Shown here piece by piece: positions 18,727-27,590 of a DNA stretch of 64,000 bases; position 1 is the first letter of the stretch; every line of letters starts with the position of its first letter. The stretch comes from Streptobacillus felis (lineage in GTDB: Bacteria; Fusobacteriota; Fusobacteriia; Fusobacteriales; Leptotrichiaceae), in contig NZ_LOHX01000152.1 in assembly GCF_001559775.1 (NCBI RefSeq), forward strand, positions 89,967-153,966. Reading direction: 5' to 3'. A model generated the notes under the pieces. It was not told the DNA's origin and made no database searches. It was given only the letters and a program-made list of their open reading frames with translations. A program made the position numbers and the translations under genes.

Positions 18727-19386
18727 ATGATAATTGCTATTGATGGTCCATCAGGTAGTGGGAAAAGTAGTGTAGCTAAAGCTATAGCAAAAAAATTAAA
18801 TATTACTCACTTAGATACAGGAGCTATGTATAGATTATTAGGATATAAAATAATTAAAGATAATTTAGATATTAATAATATTAATAATATTAATAATATT
18901 AATAATATTTTGAAAGAATTAAATATTGATATTGTAGGAGAAAAATTCTTTTTAGATGATATAGATGTAACTAAAGAAATTAGGGCAAATAATGTATCTA
19001 TGATGGCTTCTTCAGTTTCTAAAATTAAAGAAGTAAGAGAATACATGGTTGCAATGCAAAGAGAAATATCTAAAAATAAATCTGTCATATTAGATGGTAG
19101 AGATATAGGTACAGTTGTATTTCCAGATGCTGATATAAAAATATACTTAAATGCATCTGCAAGTGTAAGAGCGAATAGAAGATATTTAGAAGATAATAAA
19201 TTAGACTATAATAAAATACTTGAAGATATTATTAAAAGAGATTATGATGATATGAATAGAGAGCACTCTCCTTTAAAAAAGGCAGAAGATGCTATAGAAA
19301 TAAATACTGATAATTTATCATTTGAAGAAGTATTAAATAATATATTAGAGTTGGTGAGTGATTATGTGTGCGTATGCAATAATTAA
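18727..19386 (+). CDS. cmk: Cytidylate kinase
   Basis: Cmk phosphorylates CMP/dCMP with ATP. The P-loop GPSGSGKS (7-14) opens the protein, and DTGAMYR, LDGRDIGTVVFPDADIK and R-rich lid residues follow. I chose the ATG at 18727 because GAGGTG sits about 6 nt upstream and the product starts MIIAIDGPSGSGK. A longer in-frame start at 18703 lies inside ymdB. The 219-residue length is normal. An Asn-rich stretch of repeated Ile-Asn-Asn units (about residues 49-61) is encoded by a 9-bp tandem repeat. The gene overlaps alr by 23 nt. Confidence 0.95.
   Translation: MIIAIDGPSGSGKSSVAKAIAKKLNITHLDTGAMYRLLGYKIIKDNLDINNINNINNINNILKELNIDIVGEKFFLDDIDVTKEIRANNVSMMASSVSKIKEVREYMVAMQREISKNKSVILDGRDIGTVVFPDADIKIYLNASASVRANRRYLEDNKLDYNKILEDIIKRDYDDMNREHSPLKKAEDAIEINTDNLSFEEVLNNILELVSDYVCVCNN
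18871..18909 (+). repeat. Tandem 9-bp repeat inside cmk
   Basis: ATTAATAAT occurs four times head to tail (18871-18906), followed by a partial copy. Each unit adds Ile-Asn-Asn. Loss or gain of a unit keeps the frame. Confidence 0.95.
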
Positions 19387-20389
19387 TTTGGATGCTTATG
19401 AAAGAAATTTAAAAAAAATAATTGATAAAGTACCATCTGAAAAAATTATGGCCGTTGTAAAGGCTAATGCTTATGGACATGGTTCATTAGAAATTGTAAA
19501 AAGAGCTATTAAGTTAGGTGTAAACTTTTTTGGTGTTGCAAGAAAAAGTGAAGCATATGAGATAATAGAAATGTTTTCAAATGTAAATGTTTTAATACTT
19601 TCACCTATATCTAGAAGTGAAATAAAAGAAGCAGTTTCAAAAGGAATACATTTAACTATTTCTAATTTTGAAGATATAGAATATATTTTAGAAAATAAAA
19701 TAGTAGGTAATTTTCATTACGCTATAGAAACTGGTATGGGTAGAATAGGTTTTATGGAAGATGAAATTGAAAAAGCATATAATTTATTAAAACCTGTTGG
19801 TATATTTTCACATCTATCTTCTGCAGACTTTGATGAAGAATATACAAAATTACAAATAGAAAAATATGCTAGAATAGTTTCAAAATTAGATGTAAAATAT
19901 AAACATTTGTTGAATAGTTTTGGAAGTATTAAATATAATAAAGAATATGATTTATATAGAGTTGGAATAATAATGTATGGTGGAGAAATGAATGAAATAT
20001 TTGAACCTGTTATGACTTTTAAAGCTAGAGTAAATCATATTAAAATATTAGAAGATGATGCATTTATTGGGTATTCAAAAACTTATTTTGCTAAAAAAGG
20101 AGATATAATTGCAACTGTATCTTGTGGTTATGCAGATGGAATGTTGAGATATATGTCTAATAAGTCTAGAGTTTATTTTAATGGTAAATTTTATCCTATA
20201 GTTGGTAATATATGTATGGATCAATTTATGATTAAAGTTGATGATGAAATAAAAATTGATGATTTTGTTGAAATTTTTGGAGAACATATATTGGTAAATG
20301 ATTTAGCTAAAGAGTTAAATACCATTAGTTATGAATTATTATGTGCTGTTTCTTCGAGAGTTGAAAGAAGTTATTGGACGGAGGAATAA
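19364..20389 (+). CDS. alr: Alanine racemase
   Basis: Alr is a PLP enzyme that makes D-alanine for peptidoglycan. The PLP lysine is K33 in AVVKANAYGHG. The catalytic tyrosine of the second domain lies in GYSKTYF (about Y237), and CGYADG and GNICMDQFM follow. With the ATG at 19364 the product is 341 aa; GGTGAG stands 5 nt upstream. An in-frame GTG at 19358 is an alternative. It overlaps the end of cmk, and its TAA shares an A with the cvpA start. Confidence 0.94.
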   Translation: MCAYAIINLDAYERNLKKIIDKVPSEKIMAVVKANAYGHGSLEIVKRAIKLGVNFFGVARKSEAYEIIEMFSNVNVLILSPISRSEIKEAVSKGIHLTISNFEDIEYILENKIVGNFHYAIETGMGRIGFMEDEIEKAYNLLKPVGIFSHLSSADFDEEYTKLQIEKYARIVSKLDVKYKHLLNSFGSIKYNKEYDLYRVGIIMYGGEMNEIFEPVMTFKARVNHIKILEDDAFIGYSKTYFAKKGDIIATVSCGYADGMLRYMSNKSRVYFNGKFYPIVGNICMDQFMIKVDDEIKIDDFVEIFGEHILVNDLAKELNTISYELLCAVSSRVERSYWTEE

Positions 20390-20946
20390 TGATTTTAGAT
20401 ATATTAATTGTGATATTAACAATATTTTTTATAATAGGTGGTTATAGAAAAGGTTTTGTCAAGTCTGCTTTTAACTTGATAAAACTTTTAGTAGTAATTT
20501 ATTTTACTCCTATATTCTTACCTTTAGTGGAGCTATTTACTAATATCAAAACAGATAATACATTATTTAGATATGTAGCATATTTCTTGATTTTTATATT
20601 CTTATATATATTAATATCTATTTTGGTAAATTTTATTACAAAATTATTATCAATTACGCCATTAGGTATAGTAAATAAATTATTAGGAGCTGTTTTTGGA
20701 TTTATTAAATCAAGTATTATTATTCTTATTACTATAATAATATTATTATTTCTTTCAAACAAAACAGAAAGTGCGAAAGAGTTATTAAATAAATCGGTAT
20801 TAGTAGAATATATTTCAATATATACAGGTAGATATAATTCTTTATTTCCTAAGTTTATTTCTGAAAAACTTGATGAATTTAGAATAGAAAATCTTGAAAA
20901 GAATTTTAAAAGAAGTCTTTTAAAAGATATAGAAGAGGGTAAGTAA
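20389..20946 (+). CDS. CvpA family membrane protein
   Basis: This 185-residue protein has four predicted membrane segments and the CvpA-type opening MILDILIVILTIFFIIGGYRKGF. It also has PLGIVNKLLGAVFGFIKSSI in the third to fourth segments. CvpA proteins are linked to colicin V production and envelope integrity; the molecular role is unclear. The ATG at 20389 follows GGAGGA and overlaps the alr stop by 1 nt. An upstream in-frame start at 20374 would lie inside alr and is unlikely. Confidence 0.82.
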   Translation: MILDILIVILTIFFIIGGYRKGFVKSAFNLIKLLVVIYFTPIFLPLVELFTNIKTDNTLFRYVAYFLIFIFLYILISILVNFITKLLSITPLGIVNKLLGAVFGFIKSSIIILITIIILLFLSNKTESAKELLNKSVLVEYISIYTGRYNSLFPKFISEKLDEFRIENLEKNFKRSLLKDIEEGK

Positions 20947-20947
20947 T

Positions 20948-22168
20948 ATGGTGAAAATAGTAGATATTTTGGGTATAAAAACAATAATTAATAAAATTGA
21001 AGATGATGCTTCATTTACATTATCTATATGCTTTAATACAGGTTCTATGGAGGAAAAAGAAAATGAAAAAGGTATTTCTCATATGTTAGAGCATATGATG
21101 TTTACAGGAACAAATAAAAGAAATAATTTTGAGATATCAGAAGAAATGGATTTTTATGGAGCTAAGTACAATGCTTATACTTCTAAAGAAATAACTTGTT
21201 ACTACTTTACTTCTTTATCTAATAAGCAAAAAATTACTTCCGAAATATTTTTTGATATGATAACGGATCCAATTTTCCCTGAAGATCAAATAAAAAAAGA
21301 AAAAGAAATTATCTTTGAAGAAATAAAGATGTCTAAAGATGATATATGGTCAGTTGTTTATGAACAAATGCAAGAAAATTTATTTAAAGGTAATGTTAAA
21401 TATAATGTTATAGGAACAGAAGAAAGTGTAGGTATAATTAATCGTGATATGTTAATTGATTACTATAGAAGAAACTATACTAGAGATAATATGATAATTT
21501 CTGTTTCGGGAAATTTTGATGAATTATTATTAGAAAATCAAATTAAAGAATATTTTTCAAGATTATTACCTAATAAAACTATATTAGATTTTGAAAAAAA
21601 TGATTTAATAAAAATTGATTATATAGATCAAAAAGTAATTAATCAGGTCAACATATATTTACTAACTAAAAATACTAGTTATAAAAAAACAATTAAAGAT
21701 TATTATATAGAATTTTGTTTAGAATGTATAATGGGAGATGGATTTAGCTCTAGATTATTTCAAGAAGTTAGAGAAAAAAGAGGTCTTGCATATTTAGTAA
21801 ATACTATTAATCTTGAATATCAAGATTTAAAAACTTTTGCTATATATATAGGTACATCTACTAATAAGTATAAAGAAGCTATAGATGTTACATATAATGT
21901 AATAGATGATTTAATAAAAAATGGAGTTACAGAAAGAGAATTAGAAAAAGTAAAAAATTCTATACTTTCTTCTCGTGCAAGTTCTAAAGAAAATAGTAAA
22001 ATAGTAGGTAAGTATATAAATATGTATAGAAAATTTGGTGATATATATACAGATAAAGAAGTAGAAAAAATATTACTTTCAATTACTGTAAAAGATATAA
22101 ATGAAAAAGCTAAATCATTATTAAAAGATTTTAGTACGTGTGTAATAGGAGATATAGATGGTAAATAA
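20948..22168 (+). CDS. M16 family (insulinase-like) zinc peptidase
   Basis: The zinc-binding motif HMLEH (H45, E48, H49) is the inverted HxxEH of M16 peptidases, and further acidic ligands follow in FEEIKMSKDD. The 406-residue length fits the single-unit M16B class, which dimerises. GDGFSSRLFQEVREKRGLAY in the C-terminal half is the second-domain hallmark. The start is 1 nt after cvpA and the end overlaps rodA by 11 nt. Likely cytoplasmic or envelope-associated peptide processing; substrate unknown. Confidence 0.92.
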   Translation: MVKIVDILGIKTIINKIEDDASFTLSICFNTGSMEEKENEKGISHMLEHMMFTGTNKRNNFEISEEMDFYGAKYNAYTSKEITCYYFTSLSNKQKITSEIFFDMITDPIFPEDQIKKEKEIIFEEIKMSKDDIWSVVYEQMQENLFKGNVKYNVIGTEESVGIINRDMLIDYYRRNYTRDNMIISVSGNFDELLLENQIKEYFSRLLPNKTILDFEKNDLIKIDYIDQKVINQVNIYLLTKNTSYKKTIKDYYIEFCLECIMGDGFSSRLFQEVREKRGLAYLVNTINLEYQDLKTFAIYIGTSTNKYKEAIDVTYNVIDDLIKNGVTERELEKVKNSILSSRASSKENSKIVGKYINMYRKFGDIYTDKEVEKILLSITVKDINEKAKSLLKDFSTCVIGDIDGK

Positions 22169-23273
22169 AAGAAATTTAACTAAATTAAAAAGTAAAATTG
22201 GAAGATTAGATAAAAGATTACTTCTAATTGTTTATTTGCTTGTTTTCATTAGTACATCTTTTGTTTATAGTGCTACAAGATCTATGTATTATGTCAAAAA
22301 TAATTTATTGTGGATTGCAGTAGGAACTATAATTCTTTTTATGTCTGTATTTATTGATTATAGATTTACTAAGAAGATAATGAAACCAATATATGTATTT
22401 TCATTGTTGATATTGATTTATACACGTTTTTTTGGAGTTGTTAAGTTGGGTGCTAGAAGGTGGATAAATATAGGGATTACACAAATACAACCATCTGAAT
22501 TTGTAAAAATTTTATTGATAATGATTTATTCTTTCTGGTTTGTAAAAAAGTTTTCAAACGGAATAAATTCTTTTAAAGCTATTGTTTTAGCTTTTATACC
22601 AGGTATACCAATTTTAGGATTACTATTATTACAACCAGACTTAGGGACTACATTAATTTTATGTTTTTCATTTTTATGTATGCTATATCTATCTAATGCA
22701 AATATAAAACCAATTTTAGTAATATTTATGATGGTTGGAATTTTAAGTATTCCTACATATATGTTTGTTTTAAAAGATTACCAAAAAACGAGAATAGAAG
22801 TTTTTTTGAATCCTGAAAAAGATTTAAAAAATAAGGGTTGGCATGTTGCTCAATCTAAAATATCAATAGGTTCTGGAGGTATAACTGGTAAGGGGTATTT
22901 AGAAGGAAGTCAAAGTAGACTTAAATTTTTACCAGAACCACAAACAGACTTCATATTTTCAGTTATAGGTGAAGAAGTTGGGTTTATTGGTTCTACATTT
23001 GTATTATCACTATATTTTTTACTTATTTACACTATTATAAATATTTCAAGAAAAATAATTGATGATTATGGAAGAATAATATTATATGGAATTTCTGGAG
23101 TATTTTTAGCACATGTAATAATAAATGTTGGTATGACACTAGGTATAGTTCCAGTTACAGGTAAACCTTTATTATTAATGAGCTATGGAGGGTCTTCATT
23201 TTTATCTTCATTTATTATGATAGGTTTAATACAAAGTATTAAAATACATAATGGTGATGATGATGATAAATAA
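22158..23273 (+). CDS. rodA: RodA/FtsW-type SEDS peptidoglycan polymerase
   Basis: SEDS proteins polymerise peptidoglycan from lipid II with a class B PBP. This 371-residue protein has about ten membrane helices. It contains GARRWINIG, QIQPSEFVKI, LLQPDLGTTLI and the C-terminal LLMSYGGSSFLSS, all conserved in the family. Size and the GARRWI phrase favour RodA (cell elongation) over FtsW, and mreC lies elsewhere in the window. It overlaps the M16 gene before it and the synthase gene after it. Confidence 0.88.
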   Translation: MVNKRNLTKLKSKIGRLDKRLLLIVYLLVFISTSFVYSATRSMYYVKNNLLWIAVGTIILFMSVFIDYRFTKKIMKPIYVFSLLILIYTRFFGVVKLGARRWINIGITQIQPSEFVKILLIMIYSFWFVKKFSNGINSFKAIVLAFIPGIPILGLLLLQPDLGTTLILCFSFLCMLYLSNANIKPILVIFMMVGILSIPTYMFVLKDYQKTRIEVFLNPEKDLKNKGWHVAQSKISIGSGGITGKGYLEGSQSRLKFLPEPQTDFIFSVIGEEVGFIGSTFVLSLYFLLIYTIINISRKIIDDYGRIILYGISGVFLAHVIINVGMTLGIVPVTGKPLLLMSYGGSSFLSSFIMIGLIQSIKIHNGDDDDK

Positions 23274-24105
23274 ATATATAGTTGATAATGAACATGCTAA
23301 TATGAGGTTGGATAAATTTATTAGAAAATATTCAAAAGAAGAAAGTCTTTCGGTAATTTTTTCTTTAATTAGAAAAGGTTTTATCAAGGTTAATGGAAGA
23401 AAAAGTAAAGAAAATTATAGGCTTATCTTAAATGATGAAATAAATTTCCCTGATGAAGCAAAGATTAATATGGGCAAAAAAGTTAAAGATGAAAATATGA
23501 AAACAGATTTACTGAAGAATAATATAGTTTTTGAAGATGAAAATATATTTATAGTAAATAAGCCTAACAACATACCTATGCATAAGGGAGATAAACATAA
23601 GTATGGTTTATCTGAAATGGCAAAAATATATTATAATAGTAATAATGTAAATTTTGCAAATAGATTGGATCTTGAAACAGAAGGTTTAGTTATAGGTTGT
23701 AAAAATTTAAAGATATTAAGAAAAATAAATGATGAAATAAAAAATAAGAATATAATAAAGAGATATATTGCTGTGGTAAAACAAAAAGAACTGAAATTAA
23801 ATGATGAATTTATGTCTAACAAATTTATTAAAGTATTAGAAAATAAAGTAATAGTTTCAAATGAAGGGCAATTTGCTAAAACTTTCTTCAAGGTAATAGA
23901 TATATTTGATGGTAAGGCATTATTAGATATAGACTTAATTACTGGCAGAAAACATCAAATTAGAGTACATTTGTCAGATTTAGGATATCCTATTATTGGA
24001 GATAGGAAATATGGTAAAAATAATGTAAATTCAAGAATGTACCTTAAATGTTACTATATAAAATTTTTAGATTATGAAATAAAAATTGAAAGAAATTTTA
24101 ATTAG
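23263..24105 (+). CDS. RluA-family 23S rRNA pseudouridine synthase
   Basis: The N-terminal S4 RNA-binding domain (MRLDKFIRKYSKE ... RKGFIKVNGRK) precedes the RluA catalytic domain. The catalytic motif NRLDLETEGLV carries the nucleophilic Asp, and GRKHQIRVHLSDLGYPIIGD is the C-terminal hallmark. Length and layout fit RluC/RluD. Several in-frame ATGs cluster at 23251-23263. I chose 23263 because GGTGATG lies upstream and the product then starts MINKYIVDNEHANMRLD. It overlaps the end of rodA. Confidence 0.9.
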   Translation: MINKYIVDNEHANMRLDKFIRKYSKEESLSVIFSLIRKGFIKVNGRKSKENYRLILNDEINFPDEAKINMGKKVKDENMKTDLLKNNIVFEDENIFIVNKPNNIPMHKGDKHKYGLSEMAKIYYNSNNVNFANRLDLETEGLVIGCKNLKILRKINDEIKNKNIIKRYIAVVKQKELKLNDEFMSNKFIKVLENKVIVSNEGQFAKTFFKVIDIFDGKALLDIDLITGRKHQIRVHLSDLGYPIIGDRKYGKNNVNSRMYLKCYYIKFLDYEIKIERNFN

Positions 24106-24119
24106 TATGATAATGACTA

Positions 24120-24147
24120 TTGACTTTTTATGAATTCGAGGTATAAT
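24120..24147 (+). promoter_or_regulatory. Promoter of the cold-shock gene
   Basis: TTGACT (24120-24125) and TATAAT (24142-24147) are 16 nt apart. They stand ~45 nt before the TTG start, giving a short untranslated leader. Confidence 0.8.
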
Positions 24148-24192
24148 CTATTATAACTTGGTGTAATGCCAATAGGAATAGGAGGAAGTATT

Positions 24193-24390
24193 TTGTTAGG
24201 TAAAGTTAAATGGTTTAACGAGAAAAAAGGATTTGGATTTATTTCTGGTGAAGATGGAAAAGATTATTTCTTACATTTCTCAAAAATAAACAAAAGTGGG
24301 TTCAAAACTGTTAATGAAGGTGAAGAAGTAGAATTCGACGTAGAAGATGGAGAAAAAGGACCACAAGCAACAAACGTAGTTTCTAAATAA
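24193..24390 (+). CDS. Cold-shock domain protein (CspA family), TTG start
   Basis: This 65-residue protein is a single cold-shock domain, with RNA-binding motifs KGFGFI (RNP1) and YFLHFS (RNP2 variant). It opens with [13 protein letters not shown] chose TTG at 24193 because AGGAGGA (24180-24186) is 6-7 nt upstream and the length then matches CspA. An in-frame ATG at 24166 would add nine residues (MPIGIGGSI) not seen in the family. It is monocistronic, with its own promoter and terminator. Confidence 0.92.
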   Translation: MLGKVKWFNEKKGFGFISGEDGKDYFLHFSKINKSGFKTVNEGEEVEFDVEDGEKGPQATNVVSK

Positions 24391-24423
24391 TAGATCTAAA
24401 ATAGATAAATAGAATTAGTTTGG

Positions 24424-24453
24424 CTATCTCTTTTAAAGAGATAGTTTTTTTTT
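24424..24453 (+). terminator. Terminator after the cold-shock gene
   Basis: CTATCTCTTT (24424-24433) pairs with AAAGAGATAG (24435-24444) around a very short loop and is followed by nine T. Confidence 0.92.
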
Positions 24454-24467
24454 AGAAAAGAGGTTAG

Positions 24468-25403
24468 ATGTTAAAAAAAATTTTTTCGAAATTATTAAGA
24501 TCTTTAGTAGTTATAATTTCAGTAATTACTTTAACTTTTTTTATGATACATGCTCTACCTAATAATTTTATAGATGAGGAATTAGATGAAAGTGTTAAAG
24601 AACAAATTATAAAAACATACAATTTAGATAAACCTATAACAGAGCAGTATGTAAAATATATTAAAAACGTAGTTAAAGGAGATTTTGGCAAGTCTATAAA
24701 ATATGAAAATATAAAAGTAGTAGATGTAATTAAAAAAAATTTTCCTACATCTCTAGATTTAGGATTAAGAGTAATATTGATTTCATCAGTTATTGCTTTA
24801 TTATTAGCTATGCTATCAATTAACTTTGAAAAAATAGATAGGTTATTCTTACTTTTTTCTAGTATTTTAGTAGCTATTCCCAGTTTTGTTGTTGTTGGAT
24901 TATTACAATTTTATGCAGTATATATACATAAAGAATTATTAGGTTTTTCAAAAATAAGTATTATTGGTTATTATGGTAAGGGAGAAAAAATATTACCAGT
25001 ATTAACTTTAGTACTTTATTATTTACCAATAATTTTTAAATTACTTAGAAAAAAAATAAAGGAAGAATTTAAAAATGAATATGTAGAATTTGCTATGAGT
25101 AAAGGATTTAGTATTAATTATGTAATAAGAAAACATATTTTAAAAAATATTTTTCCATCATTAATTACTAGTTTGATGCCTTACTTTGTTTCTTTGATTA
25201 CAGGATCATTCATAGTTGAAACCTTATTTGGTATACCAGGATTAGGTAGATATTTTACAACTTCAATAATAGAAAGAGATTATCCTATGATAATGGGACT
25301 AACAATTTTTTATACTATTATTTTAGTAATTATATTTAGTATTATGGATATTTTAGTTCTTTTACTTGATAAAAGGTTGAAGGTGATAGAAGATGAAGAA
25401 TAA
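24468..25403 (+). CDS. Second peptide/nickel-type ABC transporter permease (DppB/NikB-like)
   Basis: This 311-residue permease has about six membrane segments. LPNNFIDEELDESVKEQI and the PITEQYVKYIKNVVKGDFGKS region match the DppB/NikB N-terminal part. YVEFAMSKGFSINYVI is the EAA loop, and VETLFGIPGLGRYF is the C-terminal hallmark. GAGG lies upstream of the ATG. It overlaps the next permease by 11 nt. Probably cytoplasmic membrane; substrate unknown. Confidence 0.9.
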   Translation: MLKKIFSKLLRSLVVIISVITLTFFMIHALPNNFIDEELDESVKEQIIKTYNLDKPITEQYVKYIKNVVKGDFGKSIKYENIKVVDVIKKNFPTSLDLGLRVILISSVIALLLAMLSINFEKIDRLFLLFSSILVAIPSFVVVGLLQFYAVYIHKELLGFSKISIIGYYGKGEKILPVLTLVLYYLPIIFKLLRKKIKEEFKNEYVEFAMSKGFSINYVIRKHILKNIFPSLITSLMPYFVSLITGSFIVETLFGIPGLGRYFTTSIIERDYPMIMGLTIFYTIILVIIFSIMDILVLLLDKRLKVIEDEE

Positions 25404-26172
25404 TAAGACTTTTATAATATTTTTAATAGTAATTTTATTGTTAATTTTATTAGAAAAAATATTTAATCCATTTAATTATAGTAATCAAAATCTAAATGAA
25501 ATAGACATGTCTATATTTCAAAATGGACATATATTAGGTACAGATTTCTTAGGCAGAGATATTCTAGCAAGATTATCAGAAGGTATATTAATATCTTTGC
25601 TTATTACTATAATTGTATGTATAACCTGTTTGTTTTTTTCTCTTTTAATAGGTAGCGTTATGGGTTATTATGGTGGTAAAATTGATAAATTATTTATGAT
25701 GTTAATTGAATTAATATTATCTATACCTAGTATTATTATTATAATATTCATACTATTAATTTTTGGAAATAGTTTCATACTACTTGTTATTGCAATTAGT
25801 TTAACTAGAACTATCAGACTTAGTATATTAGTAAGGAATGAAGTAAAAAAAATAAAGATTTTAAATTATGTAGAAGTTGCAAAAAGTATGGGGGCAGATA
25901 CTTTTTATTTATTAAAAAGACATATTATCCCTAATATTTTACCTATAATATTTGTTAGAATAACTTTAATGATACCAGGTATAATCTTTACTGAAAGTTA
26001 TCTATCATTTATGGGTATAGGAATTAAACTTCCAACACCATCTTTAGGTAATTTAATTTCTAGTGGTTTTTCTAGATTTTTAGTTCAACCTAAACAATTT
26101 CTTCTTGCAAGTTTTGTATTGATAATTATTACTCTAATTTTTGGAGGTATTTATGAAAATAGTAGAGATTAA
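25393..26172 (+). CDS. Second peptide/nickel-type ABC transporter permease (DppC/NikC-like)
   Basis: At 259 aa this is short for a DppC-type permease. It has a membrane segment at the N-terminus, GTDFLGRDILARLSEG, and the EAA loop YVEVAKSMGADTFYLL. TESYLSFMGIGIKLPTPSLG near the end is typical. It overlaps the upstream permease by 11 nt and the downstream ATPase by 20 nt, so all four genes of this unit are translationally linked. Confidence 0.9.
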   Translation: MKNNKTFIIFLIVILLLILLEKIFNPFNYSNQNLNEIDMSIFQNGHILGTDFLGRDILARLSEGILISLLITIIVCITCLFFSLLIGSVMGYYGGKIDKLFMMLIELILSIPSIIIIIFILLIFGNSFILLVIAISLTRTIRLSILVRNEVKKIKILNYVEVAKSMGADTFYLLKRHIIPNILPIIFVRITLMIPGIIFTESYLSFMGIGIKLPTPSLGNLISSGFSRFLVQPKQFLLASFVLIIITLIFGGIYENSRD

Positions 26173-26863
26173 TAATTTAATTATAAAAAGTTTAGAAAAA
26201 AATATAGTAGATAATATTAGTTTCTATATTAATAGTGGAGAGGTATTATCTCTTATTGGTAGTTCAGGTAGTGGTAAAAGTCAAATAGCAAAAACCATTA
26301 AAGGTATTTCAAAATTAATAATTAATGGCGAAATAAAATTAAATAATATAGATAAAAATGAAATAGGGTATATATTTCAAGATTTTTCTTTAAGTTTAAA
26401 TCCAGTATTAAAAATAAAAAATCAATTAATAGAAGCTGTAATATATCATAAAAAAATGAAAAGAAATTTAGCTATAGAAAAAGCTAAAAATATTTTTAAA
26501 TATTTAAATTTAGAAGAAAGTATATTAGAAAAATACCCTTTTGAATTAAGTGGTGGTCAAAAACAAAGAGTTGTAATAGCTATATGTTTGATGATGGAAC
26601 CTAAGTTATTAATATGTGATGAAATAACAACTGGACTAGATAATATAAATGAATATGAAATATTAAAGTTAATAACGAGTTTAAATATTTCTGTGCTGTT
26701 GATAACTCATAATATTTATGCAGTAAAAAAATTAAGTAATAGAATTTTACTTTTAAATAAAGGAAAAATTTTACAAGTTGATAATATTGAAGAATTAAAA
26801 AAATATAATGACATAGAATATATAAATGCAATGAATAGGGTGTTTTTAAATGAAAATTATTAA
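26153..26863 (+). CDS. Compact ABC transporter ATPase (NikD/DppD-like)
   Basis: This 236-residue ATPase has Walker A GSSGSGKSQ (36-44), the LSGGQKQR signature and Walker B LLICDEITTGLD, which is divergent from the usual ADEPTTALD. The oligopeptide C-terminal extension of OppD is missing, giving the small size typical of NikD-like subunits. I chose the ATG at 26153 because GGAGG (26143-26147) is 5 nt upstream. It overlaps the end of the permease gene. Functions as a pair with the next gene. Confidence 0.9.
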   Translation: MKIVEINNLIIKSLEKNIVDNISFYINSGEVLSLIGSSGSGKSQIAKTIKGISKLIINGEIKLNNIDKNEIGYIFQDFSLSLNPVLKIKNQLIEAVIYHKKMKRNLAIEKAKNIFKYLNLEESILEKYPFELSGGQKQRVVIAICLMMEPKLLICDEITTGLDNINEYEILKLITSLNISVLLITHNIYAVKKLSNRILLLNKGKILQVDNIEELKKYNDIEYINAMNRVFLNENY

Positions 26864-27527
26864 GTTTTCTAATGTATATAAGAAATTTGAGTCTAAATAT
26901 GCATTAAAAGGTATAGATTTAGAAATAAAAAAGAATAGTATAGTAGCTATAATAGGTGAAAGTGGAAGTGGTAAGAGTACCATAGGAAAAATAATATCTG
27001 GATTAATTTTACCAACTAAAGGTGAAGTAGAAATAAGTGGAAAAAGTTCAATGATATATCAAGAATATACAACATCTATTAATCCTAAATTTTCAGTTTT
27101 AGAAGTTTTAGAAGAAGTATATAGAATTAAAAAATGCAGTATAGATATGGAAAAGATTCATGAAATACTAAAATTTGTTTCACTTAATGAAATTAATTTA
27201 AATATGAATTCCATGCTTTTATCTGGTGGTGAAAAACAAAGGTTAGTTATAGCAAGAGCTATAATATATAATCCAGATATATTTGTTTTCGATGAAGCAA
27301 TTTCTTCACTTGATATACATCTACAATTACAAATAATAGATATCATTAAAGGTATTAATAAAGAATTCGGTAAAACAATAATATTTATTACACACAATAT
27401 TGAATTATTGAAAAATTTAACGGAAGATATAATAGTATTACAAAAAGGGAAAATAGTAGAAAGAGGTAATATTTTAAAAGAAAGTAAAAATGAATATACC
27501 AAAAAATTATTAAATATATGGAGATAG
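26850..27527 (+). CDS. Compact ABC transporter ATPase (NikE/DppF-like)
   Basis: Walker A GESGSGKST begins at residue 36. The Q-loop is YQEYTTSINPKFSV, the signature is LSGGEKQR, Walker B is IFVFDEAISSLD and the H-loop is ITHNIE. At 225 aa it is among the shortest of its family and lacks a C-terminal domain. It overlaps the preceding ATPase by 14 nt and ends the transporter unit. No solute-binding protein gene is adjacent, so one must be supplied elsewhere or is absent. Confidence 0.9.
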   Translation: MKIIKFSNVYKKFESKYALKGIDLEIKKNSIVAIIGESGSGKSTIGKIISGLILPTKGEVEISGKSSMIYQEYTTSINPKFSVLEVLEEVYRIKKCSIDMEKIHEILKFVSLNEINLNMNSMLLSGGEKQRLVIARAIIYNPDIFVFDEAISSLDIHLQLQIIDIIKGINKEFGKTIIFITHNIELLKNLTEDIIVLQKGKIVERGNILKESKNEYTKKLLNIWR

Positions 27528-27556
27528 CATAAAAAATAGATTTTTTCAGTGTTTTA

Positions 27557-27565
27557 TGGTATAAT
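27557..27565 (+). promoter_or_regulatory. Extended -10 promoter before the O-methyltransferase gene
   Basis: TGG-TATAAT (27557-27565) is an extended -10; no good -35 is seen at the right distance. It decides the start at 27591, because an in-frame ATG at 27549 would lie upstream of the transcription start. Confidence 0.6.
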
Positions 27566-27590
27566 TTATGAAAAGTGTGAAAGGGATTTT

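Noticed and set aside
18871..18909. CRISPR-like or other repeat array
   Set aside because: The repeat is a head-to-tail 9-bp microsatellite inside the cmk frame with no spacers.
27549..27590. Longer O-methyltransferase start at 27549
   Set aside because: The extended -10 promoter at 27557-27565 lies downstream of that ATG, so it would not be in the transcript.
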